Assembly (NCBI RefSeq): GCF_018141165.1
Contig: NZ_CP058557.1
Span: 1,860,001-1,924,000 of the forward strand
Direction of reading: 5' to 3'
Origin: Alkaliphilus sp. B6464
GTDB taxonomy: Bacteria; Bacillota; Clostridia; Peptostreptococcales; Natronincolaceae
Length of the DNA stretch: 64,000 bases
Shown here: positions 57,727 through 64,000 of the stretch, one piece after another
Position numbering within the stretch: the stretch's first letter is position 1
Layout: every line of letters starts with the position of its first letter
The notes under the pieces: model-generated
The model's database searches: none
What the model saw: only the letters and a program-made list of their open reading frames with translations
Told to the model about the DNA's origin: nothing
Program-made: the position numbers and the translations under genes

Positions 57727-58731
57727 ATGGATAAAGTTAGAAAAAATATAGTATTAGAAAAAAACATACTAATTGAAGTAAAAAATCTAAAAAAGTATTT
57801 TCCAGTTAGAAAAGATATTTCTTTAGGCAAAGTACAATATATAAAAGCTGTAGATGATATTAGTTTTCATATAAATGAAGGAGAAACTTTAGGATTAGTA
57901 GGAGAATCTGGTTGCGGTAAGTCTACATTAGGAAGAACTATCATAAGGCTTTATGATAGCACTGAAGGAGATGTATTCTATAAAGGACAAAATATTAGTA
58001 GAATGAAAGAAAAAGATATTAAGCCTTATAGAAGAAAAATGCAGGTTGTTTTTCAGGATCCCTATGCATCCTTAAATCCTAGAATGACTGTAGATGAATT
58101 AATTAAAGAACCTCTATCTATACACAACATAGGTAGTGAAGAGGAAAGGTCAGATAGGGTATATGAATTATTAGAAAAGGTGGGATTAAACCCTTCTTAT
58201 TTTAATAGATATGCCCATGAGTTTAGTGGTGGACAAAGACAACGGATTGGTATAGCAAGGGCTCTTGCCATTAATCCAGAGTTTATTCTTTGCGATGAGC
58301 CTATTTCTGCCTTAGACGTTTCAATTCAGGCACAGGTTGTCAATATGTTAGAGGAACTACAAAATGAAATGGGGCTTACTTATTTATTTATAGCCCACGA
58401 CCTTTCCATGGTACGACATATTTCCCATCGTATAGGAGTAATGTATTTAGGTAAACTGGTAGAACTTGCAGATAGTAATGAACTTTATAATAGGCCAGCC
58501 CATCCATATACACAGGCATTACTATCATCTATACCTGTACCGGACCCGAGACTGGCAAAAAGCAAAATAAAAACTATATTAGAAGGGGATGTACCAAGTC
58601 CGCTAAATCCTCCCTCTGGTTGTAAGTTTAGAACAAGATGTAAGTATGCAACTGCTAAATGTGCTGAAATAGAACCACAAATGAAAGATATTGGTGGTGG
58701 ACATATGGCAGCTTGCCATTTGTTTGACTAA
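57727..58731 (+). CDS. Oligopeptide ABC transporter ATPase (OppF/DppF)
   Basis: 334 residues. Walker A GESGCGKS, Q-loop FQDPYASLNPRM, signature FSGGQRQRIGIARAL, Walker B FILCDEPISALD, H-loop AHDLSMV. C-terminal cysteines CKFRTRCKYATAKCAE parallel those of the other ATPase. It pairs with it to drive import. A hairpin TTAGGTAATAA / TTATTACCTAA (58744-58770) follows the gene. Confidence 0.96.
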   Translation: MDKVRKNIVLEKNILIEVKNLKKYFPVRKDISLGKVQYIKAVDDISFHINEGETLGLVGESGCGKSTLGRTIIRLYDSTEGDVFYKGQNISRMKEKDIKPYRRKMQVVFQDPYASLNPRMTVDELIKEPLSIHNIGSEEERSDRVYELLEKVGLNPSYFNRYAHEFSGGQRQRIGIARALAINPEFILCDEPISALDVSIQAQVVNMLEELQNEMGLTYLFIAHDLSMVRHISHRIGVMYLGKLVELADSNELYNRPAHPYTQALLSSIPVPDPRLAKSKIKTILEGDVPSPLNPPSGCKFRTRCKYATAKCAEIEPQMKDIGGGHMAACHLFD

Positions 58732-58790
58732 GGGTGTTAAATAATTAGGTAATAATAGTGTTTATTACCTAAAATTAATTAGATATAAAA

Positions 58791-58819
58791 TTGACAAAGT
58801 ATAGTTTTTGTTCTATTAT
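58791..58819 (+). promoter_or_regulatory. Promoter of the Fe-S/MoeA-like/Tat operon
   Basis: TTGACA (58791-58796), 17 bases, TATTAT (58814-58819). The start is near 58826, just ahead of candidate riboswitch B. Confidence 0.75.
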
Positions 58820-58836
58820 AAATATGAACTTAACAA

Positions 58837-58951
58837 ATCTCCGAGTTGTGGTTTTATAATGTTGTTATCTGCGAAACTTCAAACTGGACCAAAGGGTCCA
58901 CAGGGGGTATTTGGCAACACTTATGCCTTCACCATATGTTGCAAAGGAGAT
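58837..58951 (+). promoter_or_regulatory. Candidate riboswitch B (Moco/Tuco-like)
   Basis: P1: ATCTCC (58837-58842) with GGAGAT (58946-58951). Inside, GAGTT/AACTT, a perfect hairpin TGGACC-AAAG-GGTCCA (58886-58901), and the core GGTA (58906), TTGGCAAC (58911-58918), TATGCCTTC (58922-58930). Core, P1 flanks (ATCTnCGAG, AAAGnAGAT) and P1 covariation are shared with leader A at 47633. Downstream is a terminator with a competing antiterminator. The ligand is inferred from molybdopterin/Tat genes; not confirmed. Confidence 0.6.
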
Positions 58952-58958
58952 ATGAACA

Positions 58959-59011
58959 GACTTATACTTGTACGTAAGTCCTAGTATTGCATTTGCAATC
59001 TAGGGCTTTTT
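58959..59011 (+). terminator. Antiterminator/terminator pair of candidate riboswitch B
   Basis: GACTTA (58959-58964) can pair with TAAGTC (58975-58980), or the latter can form the 5' arm of the terminator AAGTCCTAG ... CTAGGGCTT (58976-59008) that ends in TTTTT. The two structures exclude each other, as in transcriptional riboswitches. Confidence 0.75.
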
Positions 59012-59069
59012 GTGTTTTAAAATTATATATTCTTCTGTAATGATAATTGGTAGAAAGGAGGGTAAAGTA

Positions 59070-60158
59070 TTGTTACTAAACTTTTTTATAGAAAAATTGA
59101 CGGAAGAGCATTATCCAGGGATACAGCTAAAAAAGTGTATTAATTTCCATGGCATGCCAAATGGTTGTAGTAAATGTAAGGATTTATGTCCTGAAAGAGC
59201 TATTACATTTAAATCAGGAAAAATTATGTTTGATGAGAACATGTGTAACAGATGTGGCATTTGTAAAGCTGTTTGTCCTACTCAGGCAATTACAGTTAAA
59301 GGATTAGGTGAAGAAAATATTTTACGCACAATAAAAGATAAGGATAATATTATATTTTCTTGTTCTAAAAAGAATGGAGTAGGAACATTAAAACTAAGTT
59401 GTTTAAATGGTTTCCATAGCGAACTATTAGCTGCTTTGTTTATATTATTTAAGGATAAAAAGTTTTATTTTAATTTAAGTAGGTGTAACGATTGTCAAAT
59501 AAGTAACAATTCTTGTGTATTCCAATCATCATTAAATATTGCTGTTGATTTTGTAAAATTACTTGAAATAAATCCTCAGTATGAAATTATTAATAATGAA
59601 GAAGACCTTTGCGATTTATCAAATGAAAATATTTCACGTAGGGAACTTTTTTCATTATTAAAAAAAGAGTCTAGCTATCTTGCTGCACAAACTGCAGATA
59701 CAATCATTGGTAGTAAAGATAATCAAGTATCAATACGAAGGATTTTATTAAAATCTATAGAAGAAATAGAAGGTTCACATGAAAAAGCAGAATACGATAA
59801 CCTACCTTTCTTTGGTTTTTGGAATGTAAATAATAATTGTGATGGCTGTGGATTTTGTCAGTCTATTTGTTTAGGGGGAGCTTGGAAAGTAGAAAAGAAA
59901 GAAGAAAAAGTTAGGGTATTCCATAATAGCGGAAAATGCTATAATTGTGGCATATGCGCCAACTTATGTTCAAAAAAGGCAATAATAAAGGGAACTTTTT
60001 CAGTAGATGCCTTGAAATCATACACTATAAAGTATGAGAAAAACTTAATTGTATGTTCAATATGTAAGAAAAAATTTGTGCCTTCTAGTGAAGATAAAAA
60101 ATACTGTACAATTTGTGAAAAAAAGGAGGCACTTAGAGCTACAATCAGCAAGATATAA
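59070..60158 (+). CDS. Multi-cluster 4Fe-4S ferredoxin-like protein
   Basis: 362 residues from TTG 59070, 7 bases after AAAGGAGGG; earlier codons run back into the leader. N-terminal 2[4Fe-4S] ferredoxin: CSKCKDLCPERAI and CNRCGICKAVCPTQAI. A middle region with CNDC and NISRRELFSLLKKE (about 205), then a second ferredoxin pair CDGCGFCQSICLGGAW and CYNCGICANLCSKKAI, then a zinc-ribbon-like tail CSICKKKFVP ... YCTICEKK. No signal peptide. Probably electron transfer or cofactor insertion for a Tat-exported Mo/W enzyme. First gene after riboswitch B. Confidence 0.85.
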   Translation: MLLNFFIEKLTEEHYPGIQLKKCINFHGMPNGCSKCKDLCPERAITFKSGKIMFDENMCNRCGICKAVCPTQAITVKGLGEENILRTIKDKDNIIFSCSKKNGVGTLKLSCLNGFHSELLAALFILFKDKKFYFNLSRCNDCQISNNSCVFQSSLNIAVDFVKLLEINPQYEIINNEEDLCDLSNENISRRELFSLLKKESSYLAAQTADTIIGSKDNQVSIRRILLKSIEEIEGSHEKAEYDNLPFFGFWNVNNNCDGCGFCQSICLGGAWKVEKKEEKVRVFHNSGKCYNCGICANLCSKKAIIKGTFSVDALKSYTIKYEKNLIVCSICKKKFVPSSEDKKYCTICEKKEALRATISKI

Positions 60159-60332
60159 TATATAGGCAGAATTTTAACTTGATTTATGAAGCATAAAAAA
60201 TAATTATATATTTTAGTATATAATTTATTTAAAAAATTTTATAGCTCTGGTATAATATAATTAAGTTAATAATTTTTTAACAAAGAATCCTTCTTATTTA
60301 AATTTCGAAATATACGAAAAGGTGGGATTAAT

Positions 60333-60512
60333 ATGTTTGGTAAAATAGGTACAGGTGAGTTGGTTTTAATATTGGCTATTGCTTTAATAGTAGTAGGACC
60401 TGGAAAACTTCCTGAGTTGGGAAAAGCTTTAGGGAAATCTATTAGTGAATTTAAAAAATTTTCTAATGAAATAAAAGAAGATATATCTTTAGAAGATAAA
60501 AAAGCTAAGTAG
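60333..60512 (+). CDS. tatA: TatA/E twin-arginine translocase subunit (copy 2)
   Basis: 59 residues: MFGKIGTGELVLILAIALIVV, then GPGKLPELGKALGKSISEFK. AAGGTGGG precedes the ATG. It is close to copy 3 (about 80 percent by eye) and less to copy 1. The 174 bases before it hold no other feature. Confidence 0.94.
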   Translation: MFGKIGTGELVLILAIALIVVGPGKLPELGKALGKSISEFKKFSNEIKEDISLEDKKAK

Positions 60513-60593
60513 GTATATAATAGAAGCTAAAAAGATCATAATAACATGGAATCGTTAATATTTGTCTATTAGCGATTGGATAGAGGTGGAAAA

Positions 60594-61616
60594 ATGCAGG
60601 TTGTGAAGACAGAAGAAGCTGTAGGAATGGTGCTTGGACATGATATTACGGAGATTGTTCCAGGAAAGTTTAAGGGAGTAGCTTTTAAAAAGGGTCATGT
60701 CATTCAAGAAGAAGATATTGAAAGACTATTAAGAATTGGTAAAGAGCATATATATATATTTGAATTAAAGGAAGATGAGCTTCACGAAGATGAAGCAGCT
60801 ATTGCTTTAGGTAAGCTAATTTGTGGTGAAGGAGTCTTATTTACTGATCCTAAAGAAGGAAAGATAAATATTATAGCAAAGCAAAAAGGTTTGTTGAAAA
60901 TAAATAGAGATTTATTAGATGATGTAAATGATTTAGGAGATATATGCTTAGCTACAATTCATGGTAATAGACTAATAGATGAAGATGAGCTTATTGGAGG
61001 ATGTAGAGTCATCCCTCTTATAATAAAGAGTGAAAAAATAGAGTCAGTTAAAAGTATTTTACAAGAAAAAGGCCCTATTTTTAAAGTTAAACCTTTTAAG
61101 CCTCTAAATGCTGCTTTAATTGTTACTGGTAGTGAGGTTTATAAAGGAAGAATCGAAGATAAATTTGGACCAGTAATAGAAAAAAAATTGAAGAAATTTG
61201 ATACGGAAATTTTTTATAAAACAATAGTACCAGACGAGTTGGATCAGATTAAAGAGGCAGTTATACAATGTAAAGATATGGGCGCAGAGCTTATTGTAGT
61301 TACTGGAGGCATGTCAGTAGATCCAGATGATAAAACTCCCGGCGCAATTAAGGCAACAGGAGCTAGTATTGTTTCCTATGGCACACCTGTATTGCCTGGG
61401 GCAATGCTTTTATATGCTTATTTAGAAGGTATTCCAATATTTGGGCTCCCAGGATGTGTTATGTTTTCTGATACTACAGCTTTTGATATTTTATTACCAA
61501 GAGTAATAGCAGGAGAAAAAATTGTAAGACGTGATATTACGAGAATGGGTTATGGTGGACAATGTCTGAAATGTGAAATTTGTACTTTCCCAAATTGTCA
61601 TTTTGGTAAATATTAA
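60594..61616 (+). CDS. MoeA/MogA-like molybdopterin-binding protein
   Basis: 340 residues from ATG 60594 behind GAGGTGG. The central/C-terminal MoCF-binding fold shows ALIVTGSEVYKGRIEDKFGPVI (about 180-202), ELIVVTGGMSVDPDDKTPGAIK and GTPVLPGAMLLYAYLEGIPIFGLPGCVMFS. The N-terminus is reduced compared with MoeA (about 410). The end carries CLKCEICTFPNCHFGKY, a cysteine set not usual for MoeA. It likely takes part in inserting Mo or W into molybdopterin. It sits between two tatA genes. Confidence 0.85.
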   Translation: MQVVKTEEAVGMVLGHDITEIVPGKFKGVAFKKGHVIQEEDIERLLRIGKEHIYIFELKEDELHEDEAAIALGKLICGEGVLFTDPKEGKINIIAKQKGLLKINRDLLDDVNDLGDICLATIHGNRLIDEDELIGGCRVIPLIIKSEKIESVKSILQEKGPIFKVKPFKPLNAALIVTGSEVYKGRIEDKFGPVIEKKLKKFDTEIFYKTIVPDELDQIKEAVIQCKDMGAELIVVTGGMSVDPDDKTPGAIKATGASIVSYGTPVLPGAMLLYAYLEGIPIFGLPGCVMFSDTTAFDILLPRVIAGEKIVRRDITRMGYGGQCLKCEICTFPNCHFGKY

Positions 61617-61628
61617 GGAGGAGATAAT

Positions 61629-61808
61629 ATGTTTGGTAGATTAGGTACAGGTGAATTAATTTTAATATTAGGGATTGCTTTAGTGGTAGTTGGACCTGGA
61701 AAGCTTCCTGAACTAGGTAAGTCCTTAGGTAAGTCTATTAGCGAATTTAAAAAGTTTTCTAAAGAAGTAAAACAAGATATATCTTTAGAAGATAAAGAAT
61801 CTAAGTAG
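61629..61808 (+). CDS. tatA: TatA/E twin-arginine translocase subunit (copy 3)
   Basis: 59 residues: MFGRLGTGELILILGIALVVV, then GPGKLPELGKSLGKSISEFK, charged tail. Starts 12 bases after the MoeA-like gene behind AAGGAGGAG and leads into tatC. Confidence 0.95.
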   Translation: MFGRLGTGELILILGIALVVVGPGKLPELGKSLGKSISEFKKFSKEVKQDISLEDKESK

Positions 61809-61833
61809 AGGGTAAATATTAGGAGGCCAAGCA

Positions 61834-62577
61834 ATGACGGATGACGCACGCTTAACATTAGTGGAACATCTAGGAGAATTAAGAAAAAGATTAATTATTT
61901 CCAGCATAGTAATTATTTTAGGTTCACTGTTATGTTACAATTATATAGATATAATTATTCAGTTAATTGTAAGACCGGCTGAAGGATTGGAGTTTATTTA
62001 TCTAAGTCCTCCAGAACTTTTTATTGCTTATGTTAAAGTTTCTTTAGTTTTAGGTTTGTTTGTAGCTTCACCCGTAGTATTGTTTCAAATATGGATGTTT
62101 ATAAAGCCAGGGCTGAAGGTAAAAGAGAGAAAATATGTACTTTTTGCAATGTTTATGGGCATTATTTTTCTTTTAATTGGTATATCATTTGCTTATTTTA
62201 TAATTATTCCTATGACAATTAAGTTTTTTATTAAGATGTCTGTGGATCAAATTGCACCATTATTTTCTTTCGCTAACTATATTAGCTTTATTAGCTCCTT
62301 ACTTTTATCATTTGGCTTAGTATTTGAACTACCATTAATTATTATTTTGCTGACCCAATTAGGTTTAGTTGCTCCAAATACTTTTAAGAAATATAGAAAA
62401 ATGGTTATTCTAGGAATATTTATAGTTGCAGCAATACTAACACCACCAGATGTTGTTTCTCAAACTATGATGGCAATTCCTATGTTATTTTTATATGAGT
62501 TTAGTATTATAGTTTCAACTATAATATATCGAAAAAAGAAGGAAGAAAAGCAATCTAAAATAAATGACGAGTCATAA
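61834..62577 (+). CDS. tatC: TatC twin-arginine translocase receptor subunit
   Basis: 247 residues with six membrane segments. Signatures: VEHLGELRKRLI at the N-terminus, SPPELFIAYVKVSL, and FELPLIIILLTQLGLV. It recognises the twin-arginine signal. AGGAGG precedes the ATG. No TatB-type gene was seen, so this is a TatAC system of Firmicutes type with three TatA proteins nearby. Confidence 0.97.
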   Translation: MTDDARLTLVEHLGELRKRLIISSIVIILGSLLCYNYIDIIIQLIVRPAEGLEFIYLSPPELFIAYVKVSLVLGLFVASPVVLFQIWMFIKPGLKVKERKYVLFAMFMGIIFLLIGISFAYFIIIPMTIKFFIKMSVDQIAPLFSFANYISFISSLLLSFGLVFELPLIIILLTQLGLVAPNTFKKYRKMVILGIFIVAAILTPPDVVSQTMMAIPMLFLYEFSIIVSTIIYRKKKEEKQSKINDES

Positions 62578-62580
62578 TAT

Positions 62581-62605
62581 AAAAGTCTGCCTAAGGCAGG
62601 CTTTT
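62581..62605 (+). terminator. Terminator after tatC
   Basis: AAAAGTCTGCC, loop TAA, GGCAGGCTTTT followed by ATATTTT. Confidence 0.88.
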
Positions 62606-62749
62606 ATATTTTAAAACCCGCGTTTTTTAGCTATACTATCTAAGTTTATACAAAGGACATAAAAATATTTTAAATATATAAGAAAAAGGATATAATCTAT
62701 ATTAAGAGGAAAAAAGATAGCACTGAATAGTGAATTTTGGGGGTATATT

Positions 62750-63730
62750 ATGAAAACTAAAATGCTGAAGATACTTATATTTTTAATTATTACTGTAGTA
62801 GTATTGGTAGGTTGTGCTGGAAAGCCAGATACAATTGGAATTATAGAAGGAACAGATGAGAAAGAAGATTTACTAAAAGTATATACTAGCTTTTATCCCT
62901 ATTATGATTTTGCTAAAAATATAGGGGGAGATAATATTCAGCTCGATACAATAGTACCTACAGGTACAGAACCTCACAGCTTTGAGCCTTCTCCTAAAAC
63001 CATTGCAGAGCTGGAGAAGGCAGATGTTTTTATTTATAATGGTCTTCATATGGAGCCTTGGGTAGATAGAGTACTTAATTTATTAGAGGGGAAAGATATT
63101 TATATAGTTGACGCTAGTAAAGCAGTGGAACTAATTAATTATGATACAAAGCATAATGATGATCACGATCATGAAGATAAGCAGGAACATAACCACGACC
63201 ATGGAGAATATGATCCTCATATTTGGGTAGATCCTGTTAATGCAATACATATTTCTAAAATGATTAAAGAAGCTTTTGTAGATGTAGACCCTAATAATAA
63301 AAATATTTATGAAGAAAACTTTAATAATTTTAAAGGTGAATTAGATAAGTTAGATGAGTCATTTAGAGTAGGACTAAAGGATGCTACTGAAAGAAAAATA
63401 ATTGTATCTCATTCTGCTTTTGGATATTTAGCTAGGAGATATAATATAGAAGAAATCTCAGTGGCTGGCATTTCTCCACATGCGGAGCCAAGTCCTAAAC
63501 GACTTGCACAGTTGACTAAAATTGCAAATGAGAATAAAATTAACTATATATTTTTTGAAGCTTTGGCAAATGTTAAAACCGCAGAGGTTTTAGCTAAAGA
63601 AGCTAACTTAGAAGTTTTGACGTTGTACAACGTAGAAGGATTGACATATGAACAAAGTAAAAATGGAGAAGACTATATTTCTCTTATGTATAAAAATTTA
63701 GAGACATTAAAGAAAGCTTTGGTGAAGTAG
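62750..63730 (+). CDS. znuA: Zinc/manganese ABC transporter substrate-binding lipoprotein (ZnuA-like)
   Basis: 326 residues. Signal with lipobox LVGC (C22). Cluster A-I family: TSFYPYYDFAKNIGGD, GTEPHSFEPSPKT, FIYNGLHMEPWVD, a His-rich loop HDHEDKQEHNHDH (about 143-155) of zinc binders, DPHIWVDP, and EALANVKTAEVLAKEA. The His-rich loop favours Zn over Mn. It precedes the ATPase gene with no gap. Confidence 0.94.
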   Translation: MKTKMLKILIFLIITVVVLVGCAGKPDTIGIIEGTDEKEDLLKVYTSFYPYYDFAKNIGGDNIQLDTIVPTGTEPHSFEPSPKTIAELEKADVFIYNGLHMEPWVDRVLNLLEGKDIYIVDASKAVELINYDTKHNDDHDHEDKQEHNHDHGEYDPHIWVDPVNAIHISKMIKEAFVDVDPNNKNIYEENFNNFKGELDKLDESFRVGLKDATERKIIVSHSAFGYLARRYNIEEISVAGISPHAEPSPKRLAQLTKIANENKINYIFFEALANVKTAEVLAKEANLEVLTLYNVEGLTYEQSKNGEDYISLMYKNLETLKKALVK

Positions 63731-64000
63731 ATGGATAAGGTTTTAGAAGTAAAAAAAATATATTTTGGCTACGATGAAAAATATATATTAGAAAATATAA
63801 ATTTAAATATTTATAAAGGTGATTTTTTAGGAATTGTAGGGCCAAATGGCTCTGCTAAAAGCACATTACTTAAAATTATGCTAGGAATCTTGAAACCACA
63901 AAAAGGTAGTGTTAGCTTATTGGACTTACCTATTGAAAAATTTAATCAATGGGGTAAAATAGGCTATATATCTCAAAGGGTAAGGGATTTTAACTCTGCA
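63731..64000 (+). CDS. znuC: Zinc ABC transporter ATPase (ZnuC-like), N-terminal part
   Basis: The first 90 residues; the gene runs off the right edge. The ATG follows the znuA stop directly. It reads LEVKKIYFGYDEKYILENINLNIYKGDF and has Walker A GPNGSAKST (about residues 37-45; the usual G after S is A) and the Q-loop start IGYISQRVRDF. It would power ZnuA-dependent import together with a permease outside the window. Confidence 0.9.
   Translation, partial: MDKVLEVKKIYFGYDEKYILENINLNIYKGDFLGIVGPNGSAKSTLLKIMLGILKPQKGSVSLLDLPIEKFNQWGKIGYISQRVRDFNSA

Noticed and set aside
58744-58770. Hairpin after the last Opp ATPase gene as a strong terminator
   Set aside because: The stem is good but the 3' side is AAATTAATT rather than a T-run, so termination there is uncertain.
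1-64000. tRNA or rRNA genes
   Set aside because: I looked through the gaps between genes for cloverleaf-like arms and rRNA landmarks and saw none, though I cannot run a covariance search.

Overview
The window is low-GC DNA from an anaerobic, probably spore-forming Clostridia species. An Alkaliphilus-like relative is my best guess. This rests on strong AAGGAGG ribosome binding sites, a spore-type LonB, a pair of Spo0A boxes, rubredoxin, tungsten/molybdenum aldehyde ferredoxin oxidoreductase genes, two ASKHA-type activases and a B12 riboswitch. I cannot name the species from sequence alone.

Layout. 1-6205: a CRISPR array of 94 full 30-bp repeats that runs off the left edge; no cas genes are in the window. 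6370-6590: a broken IS3-family transposase. 6728-8367: an HD-domain protein, a DUF1540 protein, a small membrane protein and a cold-shock protein. 8720-17305: the protein quality-control block tig-clpP-clpX-lonB, a glutaredoxin on the other strand, then lon-engB. 17306-21640 (minus strand): an EamA transporter, a Cat1-like CoA-transferase and an AspT-like membrane transporter, the last two behind an adenosylcobalamin riboswitch with a tiny leader ORF and a terminator. 21773-22738: rubredoxin and a DUF3298 protein. 22789-26827: a group II intron placed right after a terminator hairpin, with a second complete group II intron inside the YADD active-site codons of its reverse transcriptase. This is a candidate twintron. 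26954-31886: two metal-transport modules, namely an HMA chaperone with a P-type ATPase carrying CPG instead of CPC, and an ArsR/CadC regulator with a CPC-type ATPase. 32030-34590 (minus): pyrB-pyrI-arcC with a PyrR-type leader. 34698-41896: an ADP-ribosylglycohydrolase-like/TPR fusion, topB, a GAF-GGDEF diguanylate cyclase and a cardiolipin synthase.

41958-62577 is a redox and cofactor region. It holds two DUF2229 proteins with an activase, an XdhC protein, a YdhW/TatA/YdhY/AOR block, a double-cubane-cluster protein with its ATP-driven reductase, an Opp peptide ABC transporter, and an operon of Fe-S protein, TatA, MoeA-like protein, TatA and TatC. The YdhY-AOR genes and the Fe-S/MoeA/Tat operon are each preceded by a structured leader. 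The two leaders share a P1 stem that covaries and a conserved internal core, so they look like one riboswitch class; the gene context suggests molybdenum or tungsten cofactor. The only obvious Tat substrate in the window is the Tat-signal ferredoxin lipoprotein beside the AOR. 62750-64000: a zinc ABC transporter (ZnuA, start of ZnuC) that runs off the right edge.

Most likely to reward a second look: the paired riboswitch-like leaders with the small Tat/AOR system, the nested group II introns, the B12 leader with its mini-ORF, and the CPG-type ATPase.
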